A DNA stretch of 64,000 nucleotides from Glaciibacter superstes DSM 21135 (GTDB lineage Bacteria; Actinomycetota; Actinomycetes; Actinomycetales; Microbacteriaceae). The notes under the pieces were generated by a model that was given only the letters and a program-made list of their open reading frames with translations, was not told where the DNA came from and searched no databases. Of this stretch, positions 19,571-27,546 are shown in pieces. The stretch lies in assembly GCF_000421145.1 (NCBI RefSeq), contig NZ_ATWH01000016.1, forward strand, positions 51,343 through 115,342, read 5' to 3'. Position 1 is the stretch's first letter. Each line of letters begins with the position of its first letter. Position numbers and translations under genes: made by a program.

Positions 19571-19630
19571 GGCACCCGATCGTGCCCTGGGCACCCGAAA
19601 TTGTGGGTGCCCAGGGCATTTTCGGGTGCC
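19571..19630. terminator. Nested perfect hairpin downstream of the flavin reductase gene
   Basis: The inner 14-bp arms TGCCCTGGGCACCC (19583-19596) and the complement at 19605-19618 enclose an 8-base loop. An outer GGCACCCGA/TCGGGTGCC pair (19571-19579 with 19622-19630) surrounds them, and a TTTT run follows the inner stem. It fits an intrinsic terminator for the plus-strand gene ending at 19537. Confidence 0.7.
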
Positions 19631-19749
19631 GGGCTGGCGAGCGCTGCGCGGCGTCGCGCATCGCGCGTCGCTAACGCGACCACGACGACTCGCGAGCAGC
19701 AGCATCCGTTGCCATGCTGTTGTGAGCCGTCGCGTCTAGACTTGCCCGA

Positions 19750-20310
19750 ATGAGAACGGTGTTGGCAGCGGTGGTGCTCCTCGGTGCGCTCACCCTCACC
19801 GGCTGCACGGGCAGCATCAGCAGCGAACCCCCGCCTGCCGACCGGTCAACGCCTGCTCCCTCTGCGACGGCGCCACCGGCATCCGTCACCCCTACGGCGC
19901 TCACGCCGGTCATGCCGGGTGAGCTCACCGACGCCTCCGCGCAGGCGGAATCGACGCGCGTCGCCGATGCGATCCAGGCGCTCGTCGACCCGGCGCTCAT
20001 CGTCAACGTCGACGACCACTCCCAGCTCGTGGAGAAGGCCGAATCCGACGGGCGCTATTACGGCATCCTGCGCACGATCACGCTCGATCCGGCGGCGGAT
20101 GCCGTCTCGATTGCCACCGCGCTGGTCGCGTCACTGGAACCCTCAGGGTGGATCACACTCGAGACTTCGAACGACGGCGGCGTCTTCCTCAATGCCATGA
20201 CCAGCGGCACAGAAGAGGCGTCTGCCTGGTTCGTCGTCGTCGGCGCCGACGCCTCCGTGCCCGGTGAAGCGGTGCTCTCGATCCAACTCGCCAGCCCCGA
20301 CATTCCCTGA
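19750..20310 (+). CDS. Lipoprotein of unknown function
   Basis: This 186-residue protein has a lipoprotein signal peptide: MRTV, a hydrophobic stretch, then the lipobox LTGC with the modified Cys at residue 19. A Pro/Thr/Ser/Ala-rich spacer (about residues 24-60) follows, typical of exported actinobacterial lipoproteins. The remaining 125 residues form a small mixed alpha/beta domain with no motif I recognise. It should be anchored to the outer face of the membrane. It is convergent with the Cys-rich protein gene, leaving 35 bases between the stops. Confidence 0.75.
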   Translation: MRTVLAAVVLLGALTLTGCTGSISSEPPPADRSTPAPSATAPPASVTPTALTPVMPGELTDASAQAESTRVADAIQALVDPALIVNVDDHSQLVEKAESDGRYYGILRTITLDPAADAVSIATALVASLEPSGWITLETSNDGGVFLNAMTSGTEEASAWFVVVGADASVPGEAVLSIQLASPDIP

Positions 20311-20345
20311 CCCTGTTCCTTGCCCTACCCCGGCAGCGTCCCGAA

Positions 20346-20753
20346 TCACTCACGGGCCGAATCAGCCGGAGCGCGTTCGACCACCTCGTTCAGCCGTCTT
20401 TCCACCACCGCGCCAACCGGAAGCGCCGCCGCACGCTCGGTCAGTTCGCGGATGAGCGTCGGAACCGGGCGCATCCGACAGCACGAGCACCATCCGTTGG
20501 CGTCGAAGCTGGCCCGCATCGCCGCCGCATAGTTTCCCTCCGTGAGCCAGGGGATGTCGCGCACCAGCGCCGTGGTCGTGTACCCGTGGGAGCTCATCCC
20601 CGAGAACGAACGCCCACACGCACACGGACCGTCGGGACTGCGCATACTGGTCGGGCACGGATCGAGCATCCACACCAGTTCCCCGTCGACACAGTGGGTG
20701 AAATCGCTTTGCCGAGCGCCTTGCGTCTCGCCAGTCGCTACCAGAGCCTTCAT
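20346..20753 (-). CDS. Cys/His-rich conserved actinobacterial protein (DUF7715-like)
   Basis: The product of about 135 residues begins MKALVATGETQGARQSDF and contains CVDGELVWMLDPC, CACGRSFSGMSSHGYTTTA and WCSCCRMR, so at least seven cysteines and histidines are arranged like a metal-binding fold. The pattern is familiar as a conserved actinobacterial family of unknown function (DUF7715, from memory). The ATG at 20753 is preferred over one at 20786 because GGAGAAGG lies immediately upstream at a suitable distance and family members start at this point. No functional partner is apparent. Confidence 0.7.
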   Translation of the reverse strand: MKALVATGETQGARQSDFTHCVDGELVWMLDPCPTSMRSPDGPCACGRSFSGMSSHGYTTTALVRDIPWLTEGNYAAAMRASFDANGWCSCCRMRPVPTLIRELTERAAALPVGAVVERRLNEVVERAPADSARE

Positions 20754-20952
20754 GACCTTCTCCATGTTCTCTGGCACGAGCGTCATCGAGTAGATGCTTC
20801 AGACAGTAGACACACCCACCGACATCGCCTCCCGCCGGGCAGCGCCGCGCACGCGCCAGTCTGCCGGCTCGCTCCGGTGACGGATGCTGCGGCTCCGGGC
20901 ATCCGTTCGACGCACGCCGTCGGCTGCACGCGTCTCGAGTTACGCTGGAACC

Positions 20953-21237
20953 ATGGCCAAGGACTTCACCCACGAACCGGATGCCCGCCGTTACGCGCTG
21001 CGCATCGACGATCAGCTGGTCGGTGTGCTCGATTATGCGATCAGCGGCAACTCCATCGCACTGACCCGTTCTTTCACGCAGCCGCCGTTCCGGGGCAACG
21101 GCTTCGCGTCTGAACTGGTGGAGTACACGGTCAACGACATCGAGGCCACCACCGGGTACCGAGTCGTGCCGAGCTGCTGGTTCGTCGGCGAATGGTTCGA
21201 AGCCAGGCCGGAGCGACAGGGGCTGCTCAGCCGCTAG
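20953..21237 (+). CDS. Small GNAT-like N-acetyltransferase (YjdJ type)
   Basis: This 94-residue protein resembles the short YjdJ/GtrA-type acetyltransferase-like family. It has YALRIDDQLVGVLDYAISGN, then the acetyl-CoA-loop-like FRGNGFASELVEYTVNDIE, and ends with a conserved VVPSCWFVGEWF block. It lacks the full GNAT fold of larger enzymes, as is normal for this group. The ATG at 20953 begins MAKDFTHEPDA. Its substrate is unknown. Confidence 0.78.
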   Translation: MAKDFTHEPDARRYALRIDDQLVGVLDYAISGNSIALTRSFTQPPFRGNGFASELVEYTVNDIEATTGYRVVPSCWFVGEWFEARPERQGLLSR

Positions 21238-21374
21238 ACGCACTCATCTCGTCGGCCACTTCCGGAGAGTCGACCCCGTGTCGACACCGTGTCGACGGCG
21301 GCAGGCAAGCGAACGGTCATAGGCTGGGCTGCAACACGACGCCGTGTCGCACACCCCACGCCGAAAGGACGATC

Positions 21375-21794
21375 ATGGTTCCCGAGATCAACTACTGGGC
21401 AGTGATCCTGGCCACCCTCTCGAGCATGATCGTCGGCTCGATCTGGTACACGCCGAAGGTTTTCGGCAACTACTGGATGAAGATGTCGGGGTCGAAGCCG
21501 TCTGGCAAGACGTCAGACGCAGTCATCCCGATCGTGGTCACCCTCCTGGTGAGCTTCATCACCGCATGGGTGCTCGCCGGCGCCGCCTACATCGCCTGGG
21601 ACTTCTACGGCGGCAATTTCCTGGTCAACGCCATCGTCACCGCGCTGATGCTCTGGGCCGGGTTCACCGCAGCCCGCTTCGTCACCCACGACGCGTTCGA
21701 TCAGCGTCCGGGCGGGCTGACGATCCTCAACATCTCGCACGAGCTCGTCACCGTCGTGATCATGGCCATCATCATCGGCGTCTGGCCGGCGTAG
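21375..21794 (+). CDS. DUF1761 family membrane protein
   Basis: This 139-residue protein has four predicted transmembrane helices. The start MVPEINYWAVILATLSSMIVGSIWYTPKVFG matches the DUF1761 signature (N/INYWAV...GxxWYTP). The other hydrophobic segments lie near residues 55-75, 85-100 and 120-139. An AAAGGAC lies 6 bases before the ATG. Its function is unknown. Its 3' end overlaps the minus-strand small gene at 21772-21996 by 23 bases. Confidence 0.82.
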   Translation: MVPEINYWAVILATLSSMIVGSIWYTPKVFGNYWMKMSGSKPSGKTSDAVIPIVVTLLVSFITAWVLAGAAYIAWDFYGGNFLVNAIVTALMLWAGFTAARFVTHDAFDQRPGGLTILNISHELVTVVIMAIIIGVWPA

Positions 21795-21996
21795 CCGGCA
21801 TCCGTTCTCCAACAGCGCGTTCGTATCCAGCAGGATCACGGCTGCCGGCGACGCTCAGGTGGGGTGGCTCGTCGCCGTAGAACATGGCCTCAATCTCAGG
21901 ACCTGGCCAGGCGAATGCATCATCGGCGACCCAGACCTGACCCCGCAAGCCTCCGAAGCGCACCACTTCATCGCAGTGAGGCACCAGGTCGGCCAT
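21772..21996 (-). CDS. Small hypothetical protein, possible antitoxin-like gene
   Basis: This 74-residue protein begins MADLVPHCDEVVRFGGLRGQ and matches no family I recognise. It is listed because a perfect 15-bp palindrome lies directly upstream and because the minus strand within its 3' half, in another frame, encodes what looks like the first residues of a PIN-domain toxin. That layout suggests a decayed toxin-antitoxin locus. No known DNA-binding fold is obvious, so the coding status is uncertain. Confidence 0.4.
   Translation of the reverse strand: MADLVPHCDEVVRFGGLRGQVWVADDAFAWPGPEIEAMFYGDEPPHLSVAGSRDPAGYERAVGERMPATPARRR
21800..21839 (-). pseudogene. Possible PIN-domain (VapC-like) toxin remnant, truncated after about 12 codons
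   Basis: From the GTG at 21839 the minus strand reads (V)ILLDTNALLENG, which matches the IxLDTNxLL N-terminus of PIN-domain ribonucleases with its first catalytic Asp. After this point the frame runs antisense through the DUF1761 gene with no PIN similarity. If real, only the toxin's first dozen residues survive. The match is short and could be chance. Confidence 0.3.
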
Positions 21997-22010
21997 GCTT
22001 CCACTTTAGT

Positions 22011-22025
22011 TAGTCCACTGGACTA
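22011..22025. promoter_or_regulatory. Perfect 15-bp palindrome, candidate operator
   Basis: TAGTCCACTGGACTA is a perfect palindrome with a single central base, 15 bases upstream of the start at 21996. It lies where an autoregulating repressor would bind. Confidence 0.5.
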
Positions 22026-22061
22026 GCTCAAGACCGCGAGGCGCCGGACGGCCCTGCATAC

Positions 22062-23384
22062 TCAGGTAGTGAAGGCCACCAGTCGCTCGAGCGCGACCGC
22101 CCACGGAATCCGCTCTTGCTCGAGCCGAACGTTTCCCTCGGCCCGAATGCGCTCCAGTGTCTGCTGTTCACTGGCCGCCAGCGTCGGATACGTTCCCACC
22201 GCCGCCTTTGGCTCCGGCACCCACAGGTCGCGATACCCGAGCAGCGTCCCCTCGTCCATGAGCACGCTTGTCACGTCAGCACAGCCGGTGCGCAGCACGT
22301 GCAGGATGGCGAAGCCGTCGGAATCGAGGTCTCCCCAATAGACAATGTGCCCAGTCTGGATCCACGGAATACCCCGCAGCCGCCGCGCCGCATACCCACC
22401 ACCGTGCACCACGACGGCCCCCGGCAGCTCGGGCATCGCGAGCACCGTCTCGAGGTTCTCGAACACAAACACGGTGCGCGGCGTGACATGCAGCGCTGCC
22501 AGCTCGTCAACGGGTGCGATCACATCGCACAACCCGCCAGGGCGCAACGCCGGGTCGAGAAATCGCACCCGCACCAGGTTCGGCGCCTCAATCAACCCCA
22601 GCGATTCCCGCCCGCTGACCGCAGAATGCAGTGCCTCAACGACGGACCGGTGCCCCTCCAGCCACTTCGTGTCGATCCCCCGAATCGGCAACTGCCGAAT
22701 CCGCCAGCCTGATGCCGGATGCTCGGCCAGCCATCTCACCACCTCGAGAAGGGTCGCGAAGTCCTTCTCGGCCAAGCGCTGTAGCGTGCGGGCATGGGTG
22801 CGAATCGCTGCCGCAAGCGTGTCGGGAGGCACCGGCGTCGAAGGGTCAACCGGCACCAAGTCAGCAGACACCGGGTCAGCAGGCACCAAGTCAGCAGGCA
22901 CCGGGTCAGCAGGCACCGGGGCGACGGATGCCGAGGCGAAGGCCGCGCGCAGCCGCACCGCACGTTCACGCAGCGTTCGCCACTCGCGTGCTGGAGCCGC
23001 TCCGGCGAAGGCGGCGATCGCATCCGCTCCCCGCAGCACGCACCGCTCCGGCACACTCTGGGCTCCGATACTCGGCCAGTGCCGGTCTCCCCAGTGCACG
23101 GTGACACCCGTGCCGACAGCGGCGCCGCTGTCGGTGGCATCCGACACCGCCCGCCAGGAACGCACCCAGCCGATTGCGCCTGCCTGGTCGGCCAGCGCGG
23201 ATCGCTCGGTCGGCGGGTGCAACACAATCTCGAGCACCGCGTCGTCACCACCAGCAACGCCGACGGCCGCCCACTCCCGCTGCTTCTGCTCGACTTGTTT
23301 GCGAGCCCGTTCCCGCGCCTCGACAACGGTCACCATGGAGCGACCAGCCATGGCGCGACCAGCCATGGCGCGAGCGGCCACCAT
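22062..23384 (-). CDS. jetD: Wadjet anti-plasmid system protein JetD (DUF3322/DUF2220)
   Basis: JetD is the Toprim-like nuclease of the Wadjet system, which cleaves small circular DNA after JetABC has extruded it. The 440-residue protein has an N-terminal DUF3322 region and a C-terminal DUF2220 domain. The latter shows VFVFENLETVL (candidate metal-binding Glu) near residue 297 and HIVYWGDLDSDGFAILH (DxDxDG) near 340-350, as expected for a Toprim fold. Two 15-bp in-frame repeats are present: one at the N-terminus (AMAGR units, 23335-23375) and a Val-Pro-Ala-Asp linker array (22858-22920). The first ATG overlaps the jetC stop by one base (TGATG); a later start at MVTVVEARER is possible. Confidence 0.92.
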   Translation of the reverse strand: MVAARAMAGRAMAGRSMVTVVEARERARKQVEQKQREWAAVGVAGGDDAVLEIVLHPPTERSALADQAGAIGWVRSWRAVSDATDSGAAVGTGVTVHWGDRHWPSIGAQSVPERCVLRGADAIAAFAGAAPAREWRTLRERAVRLRAAFASASVAPVPADPVPADLVPADPVSADLVPVDPSTPVPPDTLAAAIRTHARTLQRLAEKDFATLLEVVRWLAEHPASGWRIRQLPIRGIDTKWLEGHRSVVEALHSAVSGRESLGLIEAPNLVRVRFLDPALRPGGLCDVIAPVDELAALHVTPRTVFVFENLETVLAMPELPGAVVVHGGGYAARRLRGIPWIQTGHIVYWGDLDSDGFAILHVLRTGCADVTSVLMDEGTLLGYRDLWVPEPKAAVGTYPTLAASEQQTLERIRAEGNVRLEQERIPWAVALERLVAFTT

Positions 23385-26300
23385 CAGGCCTCGTCGCCCA
23401 CCCGGAACGCCACGCTGGCCGCGTGGGATTCCCTGCGGGTCGGGTTCGTGATCGACGTCACCGCGCCGACATACGGTTCGATGGTCTGCAACAGCTTCTC
23501 CGGCGTGGCGAGGATCATGTGGAATCCGAACTCGACGAACACGTCCATCGCCATGCGGGTGTAGCGACTGTCTGCCTTGTCGAACGCCTCATCGAGGATA
23601 ATCGTCGCATACGATGGCAGGTCGTCTTCGTCGGCGGCCAGCTGATAGCGCAACGCTGCCGCGAGGCAGAAGATCACCAGCTTCTGCCGCTGCCCGCCAG
23701 AGAGCCCCGCGCTCGAGTCGTGCACGTTCACGGTGCGCCCCGCCAAGTCGACCTCATGCGCCATGAACGTGACGTGCTCGCGGGTGTCGAGGCAGCGTCG
23801 TCGCCACGCCGCGTCGGCATTGTCGCCAGAAGCCAACCGCTGCATGATGCCGTTCAATACCGCGAAGCGACGCTCGGCCGAAGCCAGATCTTCATCGTTC
23901 CAGGCGCCGTCGACAACCGTCTTCAGGTCGGCCATGAACTCCTTGACCTCCGGCGCACGACGCGTCTTCACCTCGATGCGCAGGTAACGTTCGACGTCGA
24001 ACCGCGAGCGCCCGAGCGACGCGTTGACCGGTTCAATGCGGTCTTCGACCAGCTTCGGCGCATCACGGATGTCGGAGAGCAGGTGGCCGATCAGGTCGCG
24101 CGACTTCTCCCGCAGCAGTTTCAGGAAGTTGCCTTCGTGCTCTGGAAGTCCGCGCGCGACAATGCCCTCGAGTAGGGCACGGTAGCCACCGCGGTCGTCG
24201 ATCGAGGTTGTCAGGTCGCCGGATGCCGCGGGCCAGTTGCGCTTGAAATCGCCGGCTCCGTCGACGAACGAGGACTGCGCGTCGTTCAGGCGCTTCTGGG
24301 CGGCACGCGCCTCCCCGTGCAGGGAGTCACTGACCTTTCGGCCGACGTCACCGATGTTTCGACGGTCGATCTTGCGCTGCACGGAGCGGTAACGTGCCTC
24401 CAGCGTGGCCGAGTCGGCACCCGTCAGCGCATCTGCTGCCCATCGGCCGGCGAGCCCGGTTATGAGCTCTTCAACTTCCGCGAGCTGGGCTTCGACCTGG
24501 CTGAGAGCCAGCCGCAGTCGGCTCGCCTCCCTGTCTGCTTCGGTGTACCGCTCGCGGGCAGCGTTCTGGGCCTCAATCGCCCCCTGCAGCTCGGTGTTAC
24601 CGGTGGTCAGTTCGTCGAGCTGGCGGCGGCGGGCGCGCACGAGTTCGTCGGCGGCCGCGCGGTCGAGTTCTGCCCATTCCTGGCTGAGCACACTCTCCAG
24701 AACGGTGCGCCGTTTGGTTGCGGCATCCCGCTCGGCCTGGGCTCGGTCGAGACGCCCGCGCGCGCCTTTCAGACGCACTTCCGCGTCGCGGCGCTGCTCA
24801 AGCAGCAGGTCGACCTTGGCCTCGTTGTCGGCGCCGAGGATCCACTGGCTGCGGTCGGTGACCGCGTGACGGTCGTTCTTCTCGTAGCGCCTGGCCGACT
24901 TCTTGACCTGGCCGCCGATGGTCACGCCGCGCTCGACGCCGTCGAGTTCGTCTGGGTGGTCGACGCAGGCGTAGTCGAAAGATGCGGCCACGCGAGACTG
25001 CAACCAGTCACGGAAACCGCCGTCACTCACCCGGATGCGGTGGAGCAGTGAGCGCTCGGTCTTCGCGGCGCGCGGTGCCTCGGCGATTGCGGGAACCGCC
25101 TCGAAGACCAGCCGGGCACCGAGGTTGCGCTGCTCGACGTGTCTCCGCACCTCGCGGAGGTGCTCGTCGCGCACCAGCAGGGCGCTGGCCAGCGGGTAGA
25201 GCACGCGTTCGATCGCGCCGGTCCATTCGGCAAACTCCGGAAGTACTTCGATCAGTTCGCCGGCAAACGGAAGCGCTGACTCGCTGAGGCCGAGTTCTTC
25301 GGCGAGCTTCCGTCGAGCGAGCAGCAGCGCTGCCGGCAGATTGCTCTTGCGTGAGCGCAGCTCCGTGAGTTCGCGGTCGATCCGGTCGAGGTCGGACTTC
25401 GCCGTGAAGAAGTGCTTATTGTCATCGTGCTCGTGGGCTGCTGCCGGCGCGGCCTCGTCGAGCGCGCGGCGCGACGACTCCCGCAGTTCGGCGAACTCGG
25501 ATCCATCTGTCGGCGGCGCATCGATGCCAACACTGCCCAGCTGCTCGGCGAAGCGATTCCACCGGGCAATGGTGTCTGCTGACGCCTTCTCGGCATCCGC
25601 GATGCGGTCCTGTAGCTGCGCGGCATCCGCTCCGCCGAGTTTCATCGCCCGTCGTTCGGCGGCGCGCAGGTGCTCCTCAGCTTCTGAGCGCGCGGCATCC
25701 GCTCGCCCGGATTTCTGTTCGGCTCGCGCGTGCTGCGCGCGCAGTGCGCCTCGGTCGTCTTCGGCGAGCTGCAGGGTGAAGTGGTCTTGGAACGGGTCGA
25801 TCAGGCCGCCGAGGCGCTCAGCTTCTGCCGCTGTTGCAGCGGCGCTCTCGTAGTCGCTGATTGAGGTCTCGAGTCGCCGCAGGTGCTCGGCCTGCTTGCG
25901 GAGCTCGACGACATGCCGGTGCGCCTCATTGAGCTCGCCGAACTGTTCGACGGCGTTCTTCGCCCGGGCAAAAGTCGCCGGTTCGTCGAGCATGAACGAG
26001 CGGAAAAGCTGGTCAAGGCTGCCGAGATTCTTGGCCGACTGGGTCTTGTGCAGCAGGTGCAGGGCATTCTGGTTGCCGATGCCCAGCAGGCGACGGATGC
26101 GTGCATAGAACGGCGCATGGGTTCCGGATGTCGTGATCACGGCATCCGGCCACGCGGCCTTGATGCGCCTGGCCTCGATGCCCGCCTCGACGTGTTCGCG
26201 GAAGTCGAGAAGTTTCACCTCGCTGCGATCGATGAAGCAGAGGTCTTTGAGATCGCTCTTGTCGACGCTGGAGCCGCGCAGGTGGAACAGGCGTGCGAGG

Positions 26301-26740
26301 GTGACCGGCGCGTCTGTGCCGTTTTCGTAGCGCAGCAGGATGCCGCTCCAGGTTGCGCCCTTGCGCAGGTAGGTACTGACGGCGCGGTCGAGGGTCTCGT
26401 CTGCTTCCTTGCTCCAGGCGCCGCGCACATAGCTGACGAGGCTGCGGTCGTCGTTGCGGGCGGAGGACTCCTGCGCTGCCGCGTTGAAGCGCAACCACTT
26501 GTCGGGGGTGAGTACGGTGGCGATTGCGTCGAGGAGCGATGATTTGCCCGAGCCGGATGCGCCGGTGAAGAGGTGCCCCTGCCGTGCGATGTCGATGGAG
26601 TAGAGCCCGTGGAAGGTGCCCCAGTTCAACACCTCGAGGCGGGCGAGCCGCCACTGGCCGGGGTGAATAGTGCGATTCGCGTCGGTGACAGCGTGTGGGT
26701 CGAGGGTCTCGTCGGCGCCGGGCATTTCGAGCAGAGTCAT
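23384..26740 (-). CDS. jetC: Wadjet SMC-like ATPase JetC
   Basis: JetC is the MukB-like SMC ATPase of Wadjet and forms the loop-extruding motor with JetA (kleisin) and JetB. The protein has 1118 residues. Walker A GASGSGKS is at 60-67, long coiled-coil arms occupy roughly 290-470 and 590-760, and the C-terminal head carries LSGGQRQKLVIFCLAAALRYQ and the Walker B IILDEAFDKADSRYT. All ATPase motifs look intact. It overlaps jetB at its start (ATGA) and jetD at its stop, so the four genes are translated as one coupled operon. Confidence 0.94.
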   Translation of the reverse strand: MTLLEMPGADETLDPHAVTDANRTIHPGQWRLARLEVLNWGTFHGLYSIDIARQGHLFTGASGSGKSSLLDAIATVLTPDKWLRFNAAAQESSARNDDRSLVSYVRGAWSKEADETLDRAVSTYLRKGATWSGILLRYENGTDAPVTLARLFHLRGSSVDKSDLKDLCFIDRSEVKLLDFREHVEAGIEARRIKAAWPDAVITTSGTHAPFYARIRRLLGIGNQNALHLLHKTQSAKNLGSLDQLFRSFMLDEPATFARAKNAVEQFGELNEAHRHVVELRKQAEHLRRLETSISDYESAAATAAEAERLGGLIDPFQDHFTLQLAEDDRGALRAQHARAEQKSGRADAARSEAEEHLRAAERRAMKLGGADAAQLQDRIADAEKASADTIARWNRFAEQLGSVGIDAPPTDGSEFAELRESSRRALDEAAPAAAHEHDDNKHFFTAKSDLDRIDRELTELRSRKSNLPAALLLARRKLAEELGLSESALPFAGELIEVLPEFAEWTGAIERVLYPLASALLVRDEHLREVRRHVEQRNLGARLVFEAVPAIAEAPRAAKTERSLLHRIRVSDGGFRDWLQSRVAASFDYACVDHPDELDGVERGVTIGGQVKKSARRYEKNDRHAVTDRSQWILGADNEAKVDLLLEQRRDAEVRLKGARGRLDRAQAERDAATKRRTVLESVLSQEWAELDRAAADELVRARRRQLDELTTGNTELQGAIEAQNAARERYTEADREASRLRLALSQVEAQLAEVEELITGLAGRWAADALTGADSATLEARYRSVQRKIDRRNIGDVGRKVSDSLHGEARAAQKRLNDAQSSFVDGAGDFKRNWPAASGDLTTSIDDRGGYRALLEGIVARGLPEHEGNFLKLLREKSRDLIGHLLSDIRDAPKLVEDRIEPVNASLGRSRFDVERYLRIEVKTRRAPEVKEFMADLKTVVDGAWNDEDLASAERRFAVLNGIMQRLASGDNADAAWRRRCLDTREHVTFMAHEVDLAGRTVNVHDSSAGLSGGQRQKLVIFCLAAALRYQLAADEDDLPSYATIILDEAFDKADSRYTRMAMDVFVEFGFHMILATPEKLLQTIEPYVGAVTSITNPTRRESHAASVAFRVGDEA

Positions 26741-27546
26741 GATTCCTCCTCCGTGGTGTTGTCGGCGGCGGTGTCGTCAGCCGTTGTGTCGTCAGCCGTT
26801 GCGCCGTCAGCCACGTCGTCAGCATCAAACACCGAGCCAGCGCCAAGGTTGACGTCGATCCCGACCTCGTTCCCCTCGCGGGAACTGTCGCCACCGCCCG
26901 CCGCGATACGCCGGTACTCGGCACCGATGGCGCTGATTTGGTCGGCGTCGACGATCAGTCGCAGCACCGGCGAGATCTCTGCGCGATCATCCGTTCCGGC
27001 CTGGTGGATGACGCGCAACTTGTTCTTCATGTTCATCCACGAGGAGTTGAGGCGTCGGTCGAAGTCGCTCTCGTCGCGGTCGGCGGTGCGGTAGACGCGC
27101 AGCTGCTCGAACACCTCCTCCTGCCCGACGATGACGCGGCCGTCGCCTTCCCTGGCGAGCAACATCTGGCGCAGCACGAGCAGCATTGCCGTGTCGAGAA
27201 AGGTCAGCGGTGCGGTGCGCACGGTGCGCGGTACAGCCAGTTCGGCGGTGCTGACATTGCGCACGAACGCGAACTCTCCGACTCGGTCGATCACGAGCTC
27301 GAGGAACAGTTCGTGCAGGCGCGAACGGATGGCCCCCTCGTCCGCGAGCAACGCCGACCACAGTGCCGACGTCTTGGCGCCAGACAGGTACGGACCCTTG
27401 ACCAGTTCGAGCAGCGCCCGCCGCGACTGCTCGCCGAGCACGCCGGTATCTCCCTGCCAGAGGGCCGTCGCTGCCGTCGCATCCGTCATCTCGGCATCCG
27501 TCATCGCGGTGTCTGCTGTCTCGTCTGTCATAGTTTCGGTGTTCAC
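26737..27546 (-). CDS. jetB: Wadjet protein JetB (DUF4194, kleisin-associated KITE-type)
   Basis: JetB is the DUF4194 protein, equivalent to MukE, that bridges kleisin and SMC heads in Wadjet. It has 269 residues from a GTG at 27546 that forms a GTGA overlap with jetA. Recognisable parts are LLELVKGPYLSGAKTSALWSALLADEG near the front, VGEFAFVRNVSTAEL in the middle, and winged-helix-like VGQEEVFEQLRVYRTAD. The C-terminal tail is a Thr/Asp/Ala low-complexity array built on a 15-bp repeat (26771-26820). An in-frame ATG sits five codons inside the GTG. Confidence 0.9.
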   Translation of the reverse strand: MNTETMTDETADTAMTDAEMTDATAATALWQGDTGVLGEQSRRALLELVKGPYLSGAKTSALWSALLADEGAIRSRLHELFLELVIDRVGEFAFVRNVSTAELAVPRTVRTAPLTFLDTAMLLVLRQMLLAREGDGRVIVGQEEVFEQLRVYRTADRDESDFDRRLNSSWMNMKNKLRVIHQAGTDDRAEISPVLRLIVDADQISAIGAEYRRIAAGGGDSSREGNEVGIDVNLGAGSVFDADDVADGATADDTTADDTAADNTTEEES

